Shown here: piece by piece, positions 50,696-62,568 of the stretch
Position numbering within the stretch: position 1 is the stretch's first letter
How the letters are laid out: every line of letters begins with the position of its first letter
From: Pseudoips prasinana
Lineage: Eukaryota > Arthropoda > Insecta > Lepidoptera > Nolidae
Length of the DNA: 64,000 bases
Reading direction: 5' to 3'
Assembly: GCA_951640165.1 (NCBI GenBank)
Contig: OX621243.1
Location: 6,510,001 to 6,574,000 of the forward strand
Position numbers and translations under genes: made by a program
The notes under the pieces: generated by a model
Database searches by the model: none
The model's input: only the letters and a program-made list of their open reading frames with translations
What the model was told of the DNA's origin: nothing

Positions 50696-53600
50696 TCATT
50701 TCTTTCTCTGTCGTAGTATTGCTTGGATTTTATTCGTAGCCTCCTCCGCCTTACCCAGCAAGATCTCATCGATTCTGTTCAACTGCAAAGTAAACAATAC
50801 ATGTTAAATCGGACACATTTCAATTTCGAGCCTGAAGTACGTAATTACTTACTTCAGAATAATTAATCGAACAATCTCTGACCAAACCGGAGACGTTCTA
50901 AAGGGCAGATCAGAAGTACCCTAAACCGGCGAGCATGTATGAAGAATATAATGACAGTAATAGAGGCAAAAGAGGTGTGCAACGATCGTGACAAATGGAA
51001 ATCCGTTGTCTCTGCCTACTCCTCTGGGAAATTCCTCTACATAGACTCACGACTGTTTCCATACAAATACCATTCAGTCTTTGCGTGAAATTAGTTATTC
51101 TACATATATACATATATATGTAGAATAACTAATTTCACGCAAAGACTGAATGGTATTTGTATCTGACCGCAACTGCGTAATTGCTGACTTTAGAGGTGAT
51201 GAAATTTATTCAGCACATCATATCCTTTTAGCTGAATTTCGACCACGGCGGCCAGTCTCAATAGAGATTAGCCATCTACGCGGGACTTTATAGTGTACAA
51301 GTGAGTGCGCAAACACAGGAGCACTTTCTATTCCAGCACTGTCATGATCCGATGGGATCTCTCATGAGCCTAACTACGCGACCGGAAAGAGGTCAGGTCC
51401 AGGACCGACGGCTTTACGTGCTCTCCGAGCCACGGAGGTATAATACCGCCAACTCCCAGACTTCGGGCTGATGCTGAGATTTTTTTTCTTTTTACAGGAA
51501 AGTCCCAAAATCACTTTTTGAAAGCCCATTATAGGTCGTTTCTGGTTAAATTCGTTGCGGGATCCAAGACAGTTAAAGCCATTCCCCGGGACATGCCTGA
51601 GCCTCACCGCTCAGTGTCATTTCATTGTGTGCCACTGTTGATCCTGGCTTACAGGAGTTGCAGTGGTGGGTAAGAGGGAGGGACTAGTCCCGATAAAAAA
51701 AAGACGTGTGGCACTCGGAGACTGCCGCGGTAAAGCTATTGCATAGCATTTTTTATCAACTTATGCAATTATTTATTTATTTTATAATACTGCATTTGTG
51801 ATAATAATAATAAAATGAATGTATATAGAGTACTAACTCATTTTCTTTCACTATTTTTTCGTGACTTTCTTCATTAATAAATGCACTTTGTTTATTCATA
51901 TTTAAAACACTTTGTACACAAATTATACGAGTACAGATATTCACTGTTGTACGTAGATGATAAATACCTATACATCTATATACTTTCTCACAAACAGCTG
52001 ATTACGGTAGTTTTCCAAAACAACCAATGCCACCTAAAGGCGGGTTGTTGAACTAAAGAGACAAGCGTGATATTCCAAAAAGTCATTAAAATTTCTGGTA
52101 TATATCGATAGATGGCGGTCGGAGTGGGGGTGTTAGGTTTTTTTCGTTACGGAATTTTTGGATTCGGTCCCCACGCTCAAGGCTCGCGATAGAAGCTATG
52201 CAATAGCTTAAAAAAGCCCATTATAGGAAATACATAAATACGGCACCAGTTTTTTAAAGTTGTCGTCGATAGCGGCCAGCTCGTCCGCGCCGCGCTGGCG
52301 CCGCGCCGCGTAGCGCTGCGTGTCCTGGCGGATGTCCTCGGTGCGCCGCAGCGCCGCCTCCGACTTCTCGCGGAGCTTCTTGTCCGTCTCCTCCGCTTCT
52401 CGAACGGCGCTGTTGGAAGGAGACCAATGTTTGCAGACCCGGCACTTTCAAGTTAAACTTCTTTTTCTTTTATGCTTGACTTGGGGAGTAAGCTGGTTGA
52501 GTGGCGAGAGCGTTACCAAAAGTGTGATCGACGAGGGAACGGAAGTTGAGAGGCAGATATAAATTAGTGAAAATACATCAATAAAGAGTGACGTTCTTGT
52601 AGGGGCAAGAGAGAGGTGCGAGCACATTTTCTTTCTCTCTTTCTCTTATAGCCAAGTAATTCGTATTTCGTATATCTAAGTTTTACTTCAGTCGTGTGGC
52701 CTAAAGCACACTCGTTTTTCTTTTTTCACCTGGGACTCTACCGGCTAAGTCGCCGAACATCCGAACATTCATAAATGGCGTTAAAATAAATAAAAGATAT
52801 AAATGACTTAATCAATCGTTAAATCGGCTTCCATGCGCACATGTGACGTCATAAATGGTCCGGAATCGATTGCCAACATTGAAGCCGATTTAAAGATTGA
52901 TGAAGTCATTTTTAACCTTATTTATTTATTCGGCGACTTAGCCGGTAAAGCCCCTAAAAATTTATGGACATGAAAAAAGTTTTTGAATTGGGATATTATT
53001 GGCTATTACGTTATATTTCAAGAGAATGCGTATGAACTTTTTTATTAATTAAAGTCGAGAGGTAGTGGTTAGCATCTAGTTAGCGGCTGACAAGGCCGAA
53101 TTTTGTCAAACAGGTAAATATGCCCACATTACAAAATGAGTCAATCAAAACGCGTTAAATATAAACAAGCTGAAAATGAACAAAGTTATGAGCCCCCGAC
53201 CTAAAATTCAAATCATGTTAGACAGAGTGCACACTATGCTGTGCTGTGACGTTAAAAGCTATTTCACAAATAAGTTATAGGAACATCTTATGTATTGTAT
53301 ATTTTCTTGTATATATATAGCTATATCGTCATCTACTAACACTTATTTTATGTTTGTCTTTGTTCCAGGTCCATAAATACTCCACAATTAGTTAAAAGCT
53401 ATAAGTTTTCATAATTACTCATGAGCATCCATTACATGACACTGGCAGCCAAATAAAAAAAAAATATATATATATAAAGTTCTACGCCACCGATAGGGCG
53501 CACCCCTATCTGGCACACACGCATACAAAACGCACGCATACATACACACGCACGTATTCATTTCTCAAAAATGTGTGAGCCAATATCCATATTTTCACAT

Positions 53601-56600
53601 AAACTTTAGCTGTATACCCAAATTAAGTTATTATTTAAACTTAATTGACATTAAGTTAAAAAAAGACGTGAGCTTTACCACTTTCAGTAATTTACCCCTT
53701 AACGAACATGCTCAAATCACTTTCTTTAAGTCAAGTTGTAGCATAGTGCTACATAACAAATAAATATAAATATAGAATTCTTATTATTTAATTAATCACT
53801 CAATATGAAAATAGAATTAAACTTGAAAATTGACGAATTTTCTTATAATTTTTTATTAGGATAAATATATTTATTCCGTTTTATTTATTTATATTTCTTA
53901 CGAGTGACATCTTCAACATTCAGTACTACTGACTTGTGGAGTAGTAGCAAGACTACTCTCTATAGACTTAGTTAGTTAGTTAGTTGGGCGATAGGTTTTC
54001 CCACTTAGCCTCCTAATTGGGCCATTGTGCGTGATACTTGTTTGGCTACAATGGGCTGGTGTTTCTTCATTTTCAATGCACCCTCTGCACAGGGGGCTGT
54101 CTGTGACGCCACTCTTGAAGAGGTGTTTGTTTAGTGTGCAGTGTCCGGTAATTGTGCCTATCACCATGCGTAGATCCTTCTATAGACTTGTCACTCACTT
54201 ACTTTTGAGTAACGGTTCGCTCCTGGTGTCGCCTGGCCTGGCTCTCCACGCGCTTCTCCGAGGCCTCGGCCCGAGCCGCTTGGAGCTCGCTCAGTTGCAC
54301 TTGCAGCTCGCTCAGTTCCGTGTCGAGTACAGCTAGCTCGCCTTCTTTACTGTCGGAGTCTAAGTCACCAGATTCAAAGTCCCTGGACACGTGAAAATTT
54401 ATATGCAAACAAAACTGTTTTACTTCATTAATTTTGAATTCGGAAAACAATGAAAACGAATTTAATTGAAAACCTTCCTTGATTTTGAATTCAGAAAACT
54501 ATGAAAACGAATTAGATTGAAAACCTTCCTTAATTTTGAATTCGGAAAACTATGAAAACGAATTAGATTGAAAACCTTCCTTGATTTTGAATTTGGAAAA
54601 CTATGAATACGCATTTGATTGAAAACTTTCCTTGATTTTTAATTCGGAACACTATGAAAATGAATTAGATTGAATACCTCCCTTAATTTTGAATTCGGAA
54701 AACTATGAAAACGAATTAGATTGAAAACCTGCCTTAATTATGAATACGGAAAACTATGACCTAGTATCTTAATTAACCTTTAAATATACTCACTTGAGGC
54801 TATCAGATAGCTTCATAATATCGTGTAGCAAGTTGTTGGCAGTGTCCAGGTTGGGTTTGATGTTCTGAAGGTTTTTAAGGTTATTCTCCTTCTGCATGAG
54901 TGTGGATCGTAAGGAGTTCAGTTTCTCCTGTGCTTCTTGAACATTCTGTGCCGCCTGTTCTGCTTGCGCTTTGATGTCCTCGGCATCATATACTCTAAAA
55001 TTTGGAACGACAATAACATTAACTGGCTTATGACGGGCCTGTTGGCGTGGTTGGCAAATGCTTGCTTTTCACGCCAGAGGTCGTGGGTTCGATTCCCACC
55101 CATGACAAATATTTGTGTGTAATTATCTATATAAGCATGTATTCACAAAAAAAAGTAGTATATGTAGTATATCAGTTATCTGGTTTCCATAGTACAAGCT
55201 CTGCTTAGTTTGGGATCAGATGCCCGTGTGTAAATAATGTCCCAGGATATTATTATTAAGTAATCCTCAACAGCGATGACCGAGCGAACGAAACTAGTAC
55301 GTAAATTCGATAAGTGTATATAAAAATAATATAAAACCGGCCAAGTGCGAGTCGGACTCGCACATGAAGGGTTCCATAGCAGCAAGTATTTTAGCTGATT
55401 AAATGAAAGGTAAATTGCGGTTTACGATTTATGACATATTAAAAAAAACTACTTACTAGATCTCGTCCAAACCAATTTTCGTTGTTTGTTTTCATGGTAA
55501 TGTATATCATATATTTTTTTTAGTTTTATCATTCTCTTATTTTAGAAGTTACAGGGGGGGCGGGGGACTCATTTTACCACTTTGGAAGTGTCTCACGCGC
55601 AAACTATTCAGTTTAGAAAAAAAAAATATTACAAACCTCAATATCACAACCCCACATGTATGGGTACGATGAAAAAAAAATGAGTTTCAGTTCTATGTAT
55701 GGGGAACCCCCAAAATTATTGTTCTTTTTTTATTTTTGTGAAAATATCTTAATGCGGTTCACAGAATACATCTACTTACCAAGTTTTAACATTACAGCTC
55801 TTATAGTTTCGGAAAAAGTGGCTGTGACATTCGGACGGACAGACAAACAGACAGACATGACGAATCTATAAGGGTTCCGTTATTTGCCATTTGGCTACGG
55901 AACCCTAAAAATATATTAAATTCATTTCGGTTTTTACAATAAACTTGATGAATCAACTTGGTTTTACAAAGAATAAACTCTATTACCATTACCTCAGAGC
56001 TCTTTTTTTGGCAACCTCAGCCATCACGGCGTCGCGATGACTCTTCTTTTGCTCTAACAACATGTCTGTTTGTCGATTCTCTTTGAGTAATGCTTCCAAT
56101 TCTTGCTTCTCAACATCATGGGCTTCCTTCTCTTGTTTCAACTCGTCTTCCAATTGTTTTATCTCATTGTCAAGCTAGCGGGACAAATATGATATACTTA
56201 ATTCATCAAGATTTGCTGTGTGATGACGGCGACAAATATCAGAATCAGAATATCATCACCCCATCTCATCCCGTGGGGGGCGTAGAAGTCGACCCGAGGG
56301 AATATCTACCAGAGGACGGGCAGCAGCTTCCTTCTGATTACTATGACCATCTTACTGCGATCGCCAACCCGCCTGCCAAGCGTGGCGATTATGGCATATC
56401 CCCCCAAGACGATTCTTGAGGGAGGCTTGTCCAGCAGTGGACTTATTTAGCTGTAATGATGATGATGATGATGATGAATTCATCAAGATATATTCATCTA
56501 GATATAGAACAATTTACGAACAATCAATCGTTAAATTGGCTTCGCCGTTGAAAATCAATTCTGGACCATTTATGTCCACAGGTCACATGTGCTCATGGAA

Positions 56601-59600
56601 GCCGATTTTTTTAACGATTGTTTTATCTCATTGTCAAGCTAGCGGGACAAATATGATATAATTCATCTAGATATATAACAATTTACCTACATAGTTAATA
56701 AAGAAAAGGATGGTTTATCGTAAGAAACCATTTGATTAAAAAAGGATTTTTTTTTGTGGGTCTCATTTCATTAACAGGGCAGATGGTTGTGTTAAAATTG
56801 GATCACATGTCATCATGATTCATGGTATGCAAAATTGTTGGACCATGTCAATTTCGTTACATTATTATACTGATTATTTAAAACCAAACACAGTAACTAA
56901 GAAATCATGTTAACTTTATAATTTTACCTTATACACACAGAACAATATATGTTTAATAAACAAAACATAAGAGCAATTACAATAACTTAATACCGCCTTA
57001 TACATATAGCAAGATAAAAAGTTAAGTTTCGAAAAAAATAAATTAAGTAAAAATATTACCTTTTCCAATCTTTCAGCACGTTTTCCTTTTTCCTCTGCCT
57101 GTTTATTTAGTGTCTCTATCAACTTGTTCTTCTTCACTTCAAGAGTTTTTACCTGTAATTTAATACATTTTCGTATGAAATTAATTTTAGTGTCCTTTTA
57201 CTGTTACTACTGCTTCGTTGGATTAAATAATGTGGTCCTGGTTTCAAACCCCAGATGAGACCAAAAGTGATATTTGGGATTTTCTGTTCAGAAAATTTCT
57301 AAGTATCAGCCCAAAGTCTGGAAATTGGCAATATCACTCCCTGTACCACGGAGATCACGTAAAGCCGTCACGACCTATATATACCTGACCTCTTTCGTAG
57401 TGGCGTCGTGATCGTGACGCTACTCATCCCAACGTATCATGGGACTGATGGAATAGAAAGGCACCAAGGCTCAGTTAACAATAATCATAAGTGGTAGGAT
57501 ATCAACCCCTAAAAAATTGCTCCCTGGTTTCTAATCACATTATGAATTAATTGTAAATTTAATTCAAATTTTAAACTTTCCACTTTCACTTCCAAGATAA
57601 CTTAGTATACAGCATTGCTACTGCCAAACAGGCTTTTGCCAGTTCCTCAAGCAGTTCTTGTTTTTCAGATTTTGTTAGAATTTCAGATATTATAACCACC
57701 CAATTATCTTTCTAATCTTACTCATTTTTATGGGCAGTGAGCCCCTAGTATAAATGTTGTTGAAGCAGTCCAGTAGAGCACAGTTACATTGGTTTCATTG
57801 AGCACAGGAAAGGTCAGAAATGAAACCCATGTCGCTAATAAATAACTGGAATAAAATTACCTGATCCCTCTTTGCAAATAATTCTTCTTCATGAGGTGCT
57901 ATATCCCTCAACCTGTCTTCATTGAACACCATAAGGTTAAACAAGAGCACCAGAATCATGTATGATATCGGAGTTGTTGGTTGCAAAAAGTTGACGATTT
58001 TAAACTTGTCATTTAATTGAGGCATTAGGGAGAACAAATGGTTGGTGACACGAGTCATGTTGATGACAGGAAGCAGGTCCCAGTAGTATATTGTATTTTC
58101 AGTGCGGTTTTCTTCAGGTGGCGGCTAAAAACCAGTACATAGACATTAAAGAAAATTAGTTTAAGTATAATAACAATATCTAGGGACAATGTCACACTGA
58201 TCTTCCTAGCCCCAAACTAAGCAAAGCTTGTACTATGGGTACCAGGCGACGATATACATACTTATATAGATAGATAAATACTTAAATACATAGAAAACAT
58301 CCATGACTCAGAAACAAATATTTGTGCTCATCACACAAATATTTGTATTTACCGGGATTCGAACCCAGGACCACCAGCTTCGTAGGCAGGAGCACTACCA
58401 ACTAGGCTATGGTGACGGTCAAAAGTAAATAACATATATGTATTTAAATGGCCACTAGACACTAAAGGCTACCCATGAAACTTACTATATTTAACAAAAC
58501 CAGTTTGTAATGCGAGGAATTTTTTTTTCTCTCCATTCAAAATTCAATTGCTTATAATTTTCTTGTATGGGAAGAATATTTTTCTTGTGTTTTACATTTT
58601 GATATATATTGATGGTCTCAAACTAGACAGAGCTTGTACTATGGCAACTAAACTTTTTAATGACACAAATATAGATAAATTACACCCAGAAACAGAACAA
58701 ATAATCTTGGTCATCACACCTGGGTCCTGGGCGGCTACCAGCTAAGTCGCCGAACATCGGGATAGTGATCGGCGCGGCGTTCAAATAAATAAAGCTTAAA
58801 AATTACTTAATTAATCGTTAAATTGGCTTCGACATTGAAAATCAATTGTGGACCATTTATGTCCACATGTCACATGTGCTCATGGAAGCCGATTTGAAGA
58901 TTGATTAAGTAATTTTGACCTTATTTATTTGAACGCCGATCACTATCCCGATGTTCAGCGACTTAGCCGGTAGCCCCCCTGGGTGGGAATCAAATCCACT
59001 CATTTCCTCTGACATCGCAGCCAGGGTCACTAACACTCACACACAGATCAACATGATAATTGGTCTGATTATCCCCTACTTATATTACACCTTGTAAAGG
59101 TATGAGCATAATAAACTATTGAATATTGACCACCTAGGGGCTCAACCGGCTAAGTCGCCGAACATCGATTTTTTAAATGGCGTTCAAATAAATAAAGTTT
59201 AAAAATGACTTAATCAATCGTTAAATCTGCTACCATGAGCACACATGACGTCATAAATGGTCTGCAATCGATTGTCAATGTTGAAGCCGATTTAACGATT
59301 GATTAAGTCAATTTTCCTTTCTTTATTTGAATTGCCATTTAAGAAACCGATGTTCGGCGACTTAGCCGGTAGAACCCCAGAAGGTTTTGAGCAAAATAGT
59401 AAGCTTCCGAAAAGCTTGCTAATAGACAACAAACATATAACATGGGTTATCCAAATAGGTGCCCTATGTGGTCATTGAATCCAATACATAAGTGTGTTAA
59501 AATACTAATAATAATATCATGGGACATTATTCACACACATCTGATCCCAAACCGTATACTATGGAAACCAGATAACTCATACACTACATATACTACTTTT

Positions 59601-60662
59601 TATGTAAATACAAAGTTATTATATAAATAATTAAATATTAATACTAATAATATCCTGGGACAGTATTCATACAAGACCATCAGATCCCAAAGTAAGCAGT
59701 ATTTACTAATGGAATCCAGATAACTGATATACTAATTTACTTTTGTAAATACTTATTTAAATAGATAATTTCACCCAGACTCAGGGTAAATATTCATCTA
59801 TCCTGGATCGAACCCACAACATGAATGGCAAGTACTCGTACCTACAAACCATGCCAACTACATAACAACCTCAACTGGCTACATGAGCAGATATATAAAG
59901 ATGAATTATAGTGCAGGCTATGATATCAAATTTAACATACATTATGTATTGCTTCTGAATTAACTTTTAAAAAAAATTAAGGTTGTATTAATTAACATTG
60001 CTATTACTTCAGCACTCTCATTTAATTTTAGACTTAAACTAGATAATTAAACATAATCTCTTGAAAATAACTTGATAGGAGCTAGCTAAATATCATTGCT
60101 GTAATAAAATAAATTTTATAAATGTTTTCATACAATATGTACCTAAATATCTATGTTACTAGAAATATTATCTAATGTATACAACTATATTACTACAAAC
60201 ATGTTCTGACTATTTACAAGCGCTTTTTTAAAGTCTACGTGAATAAAAAAAAAAAAAAAAAAAAATGGGTTTGTAACATGAGTGTGCTGAGGACACCAAT
60301 CCTTGGCACTTGCAAGGATTGGTTTAGCTCATATATAGTTGTTGGAGTCTGGGTATGCTTTTTTGGTGAATGGAATATTTGTAAGTATATACCTGTATTA
60401 GAGGAATTTATATCCCTATATGTGTGGAGTATTTTCTTCTATACATAAATCATCAATCATATAGGATTATAGAACATAATTGTTCAAATGTTTTACTTAC
60501 AGCTAGAACAGCATCTCTATCAATGCCAAGCCTGTCAAACACTTGGAACAGAGCCCCCATCACAGAATGTGGTTTCTTCAAGTCCTCCGTAGTTAATGGA
60601 TAGTTGGGGAAGAAGCCATTCCAGTTTGCTATAAAATCTTGTGCTGCAAGAGTAATATTCAT
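50696..60662 (-). CDS. Nuf2: Kinetochore protein Nuf2
   Basis: Eight exons on the minus strand: 60662-60501, 58124-57861, 57152-57060, 56174-55993, 54994-54794, 54382-54203, 52409-52247 and 50782-50696. Phases agree at every join, giving 443 residues and TGA. Residues 1-140 form the calponin-homology head (DFIANWNGFFPNYPLTTEDL, YYWDLLPVINMTRVTNHLF, DKFKIVNFLQPTTP, ILVLLFNLMVFNEDRL). The remainder is coiled coil (LEVKKNKLIETLNKQAEEKG, LDTELSELQVQLSELQAAR) and the end is LNRIDEILLGKAEEATNKIQ. Nuf2 pairs with Ndc80 to bind microtubules at kinetochores; Lepidoptera are holocentric yet keep this complex. The length is close to the human 464. Exon 7 is strikingly GC-rich, and its donor (GTGCCG) is weak. 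AATAAA follows the stop by about 40 nt. SINEs, MITEs or other repeats lie in every intron. Confidence 0.88.
50940..51060 (-). repeat. S6 repeat in Nuf2 intron 7
   Basis: ACGATCGTGACAAATGGAAA and TTGTCTCTGCCTACTCCTCT are reverse S6 words. It abuts the palindrome at 51061. Confidence 0.7.
51061..51162. repeat. Perfect 102-bp palindrome, 50-bp arms
   Basis: Positions 51061-51110 and 51113-51162 are exact reverse complements with a 2-base centre; the arm begins ATACAAATACCATTCAGTCT. No mismatch was found by eye. It starts at the S6 boundary. Confidence 0.9.
51226..51480 (-). repeat. S3 SINE, reverse, in Nuf2 intron 7
   Basis: ATTTCGACCACGGCGGCCAG, GCGCAAACACAGGAGCACTT and TAATACCGCCAACTCCCAGA match the reversed family. 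The rest of this intron to 52246 holds no further feature I can name. Confidence 0.75.
52733..52960. mobile_element. Long-inverted-repeat MITE, uninterrupted
   Basis: It begins GACTCTACCGGCTAAGTCGC and ends GGCGACTTAGCCGGTAAAGC, with TGACGTCATAAATGGTCCGG inside. It lies in Nuf2 intron 6. This copy gives the empty-site sequence for the insertion in the copy at 6937. Confidence 0.85.
53970..54178 (-). pseudogene. LINE tail beside Nuf2 exon 6, with target duplication
   Basis: TCTATAGACTT flanks it (53959-53969 and 54179-54189). The reverse frame reads TGHCTLNKHLFKSGVTDSPL, then CRGCIENEETPAHC, the zinc-binding C-terminal domain found after the RT/RNase H region of several insect LINEs. The 3' tail is a CTAA repeat. 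It ends 13 bp from the exon 6 donor. A longer relative is at 60790. Confidence 0.85.
54428..54765. repeat. 51-bp minisatellite in Nuf2 intron 5
   Basis: GAATTCGGAAAACTATGAAA-type units start at 54436, 54487, 54538, 54589, 54640, 54691 and 54742, exactly 51 bp apart, six full units and a partial one. Units differ at a few bases. It fills most of the intron. Confidence 0.95.
55025..55257 (+). repeat. S1 SINE in Nuf2 intron 4
   Basis: TGACGGGCCTGTTGGCGTGG and GTCGTGGGTTCGATTCCCAC form the head, TTTGGGATCAGATGCCCGTG the body, ATT tail at the end. It is the best-preserved S1 copy. Confidence 0.85.
55336..55912 (-). mobile_element. Helitron-like non-autonomous element, full length, reverse
   Basis: On the plus strand it starts AACCGGCCAAGTGCGAGTCG with the GTGCGAGTC/GACTCGCAC hairpin and ends GCCATTTGGCTACGGAACCC. 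About 577 bp, reverse relative to 7118-7678. It carries an internal strand of similarity with CATACATGTGGGG and TCCGTCCG words seen in all copies. Confidence 0.65.
56205..56475 (+). repeat. S5 SINE in Nuf2 intron 3
   Basis: ATCCCGTGGGGGGCGTAGAA, CAGAGGACGGGCAGCAGC and a long ATG repeat tail (56455-56477). Positions 56515-56620 are a fragment of the CGGCTAAGTCGCC MITE interior. TTATCTCATTGTCAAGCTAG recurs at 56155 and 56624, a short direct repeat that spans the exon 4 acceptor. Confidence 0.8.
57200..57465 (+). repeat. S3 SINE in Nuf2 intron 2
   Basis: CTGCTTCGTTGGATTAAATA, GTATCAGCCCAAAGTCTGGA and GGACTGATGGAATAGAAAGG match the family; strongly mutated. Confidence 0.7.
58179..58425 (-). repeat. 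S2 SINE in Nuf2 intron 1, reverse
   Basis: GGGACAATGTCACACTGATC, CCAAACTAAGCAAAGCTTGT and GGGATTCGAACCCAGGACCA, ending CCAACTAGGCTATGGTGACG, are the reverse complement of the family. Confidence 0.85.
58727..58978. mobile_element. Long-inverted-repeat MITE inside an S1 SINE
   Basis: CAGCTAAGTCGCCGAACATC on the left and GATGTTCAGCGACTTAGCCG on the right. It is flanked by CTGG and S1 sequence (CTGGGTGGGAATC on the right), as at 6937-7741. Confidence 0.8.
59145..59386. mobile_element. Long-inverted-repeat MITE
   Basis: GGGGCTCAACCGGCTAAGTC on the left and GACTTAGCCGGTAGAACCCC on the right, with the ACATGACGTCATAAATGG core. It lies 170 bp from the previous copy. Confidence 0.85.
59505..59880 (-). 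repeat. S1 SINE copies, reverse
   Basis: Two overlapping 3' ends: AATATCATGGGACATTATTC at 59511 and AATATCCTGGGACAGTATTC at 59647, each followed by the CAGATCCCAAA block. The second continues to a worn head near 59880. The rest of intron 1 up to 60500 is AT-rich, with a poly(A) run at 60245-60265 and a 10-bp hairpin at 60297-60323. Confidence 0.75.
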
Positions 60663-60789
60663 GAAACTTAAATAAATTTAGCAATAAAGTATAAATACAA
60701 GTCAAGTTTAACATTACAACCCATGCATGACAAGTTGAGACCTGAACATGGTGACATTGTAGGAGAAAAACCTTTGGTTTCTGTTGATT

Positions 60790-61107
60790 TACCTATAGTT
60801 TAGTTAGTTATGATTGGGCCATTGTGTGTGATACTTGTTTGGCTACCCGAACCATTTTAGTTCCATCCAGAAGTCCAGGGGACCATGAAAGCCTGGCTTG
60901 AGGGCCACCTGCAGTGTCTTCGGATAATTCAGAAACTTTGCCCGTTGGTAAGCAACACTCTTGCAGTGTAGCAGTACGTGTGCCGGTGTTTCTTCGTTTT
61001 CCATGCACTCTCTGCACAGGGGCCTGTCTGTGACGCCAATCTTGAAGAGGTGTTTGTTTAGTGTGCAGTGTCCGGTAATTGTGCCTATCACCATGCGTAG
61101 ATCCTGC
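60790..61107 (-). pseudogene. LINE C-terminal fragment, reverse
   Basis: The reverse frame from 61094 reads MVIGTITGHCTLNKHLFKIG, then TDRPLCRECMENEETPAHVL and LHCKSVAYQRAKFLN: a C2-HC zinc-binding domain of LINE polyproteins. It is open for 83 codons with a TAGTT repeat tail on the left. Same family as 53970-54178. Confidence 0.85.
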
Positions 61108-62568
61108 CTGCGTAGATCAGGTGTAATAGATTACACAACAGGCGTTTGTTCACAGATGGTAGAAATTATTTTTTACCTGTAGGTAAGTCTGTTGTCATGC
61201 ACAATGTTAAAAAAACCATTTAACCCAGCCCGTAAAGCCGCCTGTATCCCACACTTTGGCTTTCTCTTACAACATCACTGTGCTCAGGTCTCAACTGGTT
61301 GTTGATGGGTAGTACACATAAATAAACCAACTGCAGCTGTAGCACAGTTGGTAAGGTAGTCACCTCATTACTACCTCAACATCCTTTGTTTTTAGGGACA
61401 GGACCACTTGTTTGTGTGATCCATTTATACCTGTTCTGGGTCTATATAATATTGGTGTCCATGACTTGCATGTTTTTAAAAACTTCTGAAATACAGGAAT
61501 TCATTGCTGCAGAGTGGCCATTACTTATTAATTTAAGGATCTCCAACAAAGAATAAACACAATACATTCCATAAAATAGCGCATGCAAAAAGATAGTGAG
61601 CATTGTTCTTTTTCACTTATAGGGGAGGGGACCACAGCTTACGTAAATTAGCTTATACCTTATCATCATCATCATAATTTATAAAATAATAAAACAATCA
61701 TGTGAGATACTAATTAAATTTACAAGAATGCCTTACTAGATAATAATATAATAACATTAAAAAATATGTTAAGTATACAAAAAAAAGAATCTCATTTCTT
61801 GTTGAACAATCATTGTATACCCTGCAGGAAATTTTGTTAATATGCAATGTATAAGTTTCCTACACACAGCTAAGAGATAGGAACAAAGATATATTTCACA
61901 TAAATTATATTGCTCTATAGTATGGGCAGTGATTCAAGTAGACTTCACCCAGTAGAACTATGACAAGGCTTAACAATAAAGCCACAAACAACAAGCCAAC
62001 AAAACCAGCACCAACCACTAAAAGTGGCCTTAAAAATATAGATACTCTGGATTTAAACCAATTTGGTGGTCACCAACAATGTGATCAGCTTGGTAAAGCA
62101 ACTAGGCACGAACATAGGTAGGGGGGCACGTTAAGCTGTCGGTCCCGATTGTTGTCATTAGAGAATAGTTCTTAATCCATATCAGAGGCCAAATAGGCGG
62201 CTTGAACAACTCTGACACCAGGTTAACTACCGCCCATACGATAAAGGGATAAAATTAATGATATAATAGTATTAATTAAAATATTGGTCAGTGGGTATTC
62301 TTTATTTCTTGCGCCTTATCAAAGACGGTAGTTTAAGAGACGTTGCACGGAATATTGTAGAAATTTAGGAACTTGTAAAACAAAATGGATTAATTTAGAA
62401 TATGCATTAGTTTAAAACGCAAATTCTAACGTAAGGATAAAGAAAACAACAACAACAACAGTAATTATCGAAGTAATTCTAAGGCAATGGGAATTTCCAA
62501 CAACTTACTTCTTTCCATATTACTATAGGGATTGAAGAAGAAGAACTGATTGCTTTTAACTTTAAGTA
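61108..62568. other. No gene; S8 and 5S-like SINE fragments
   Basis: Positions 61332-61470 are an S8-like tRNA-derived SINE (GCTGTAGCACAGTTGGTAAG). Positions 62075-62255 are a 5S-like SINE (GATCAGCTTGGTAAAGCAAC, GCACGTTAAGCTGTCGGTCC). The remaining sequence upstream of Nuf2 is AT-rich without a recognisable coding exon; the Nuf2 transcription start must lie here but I cannot place it. Confidence 0.6.
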
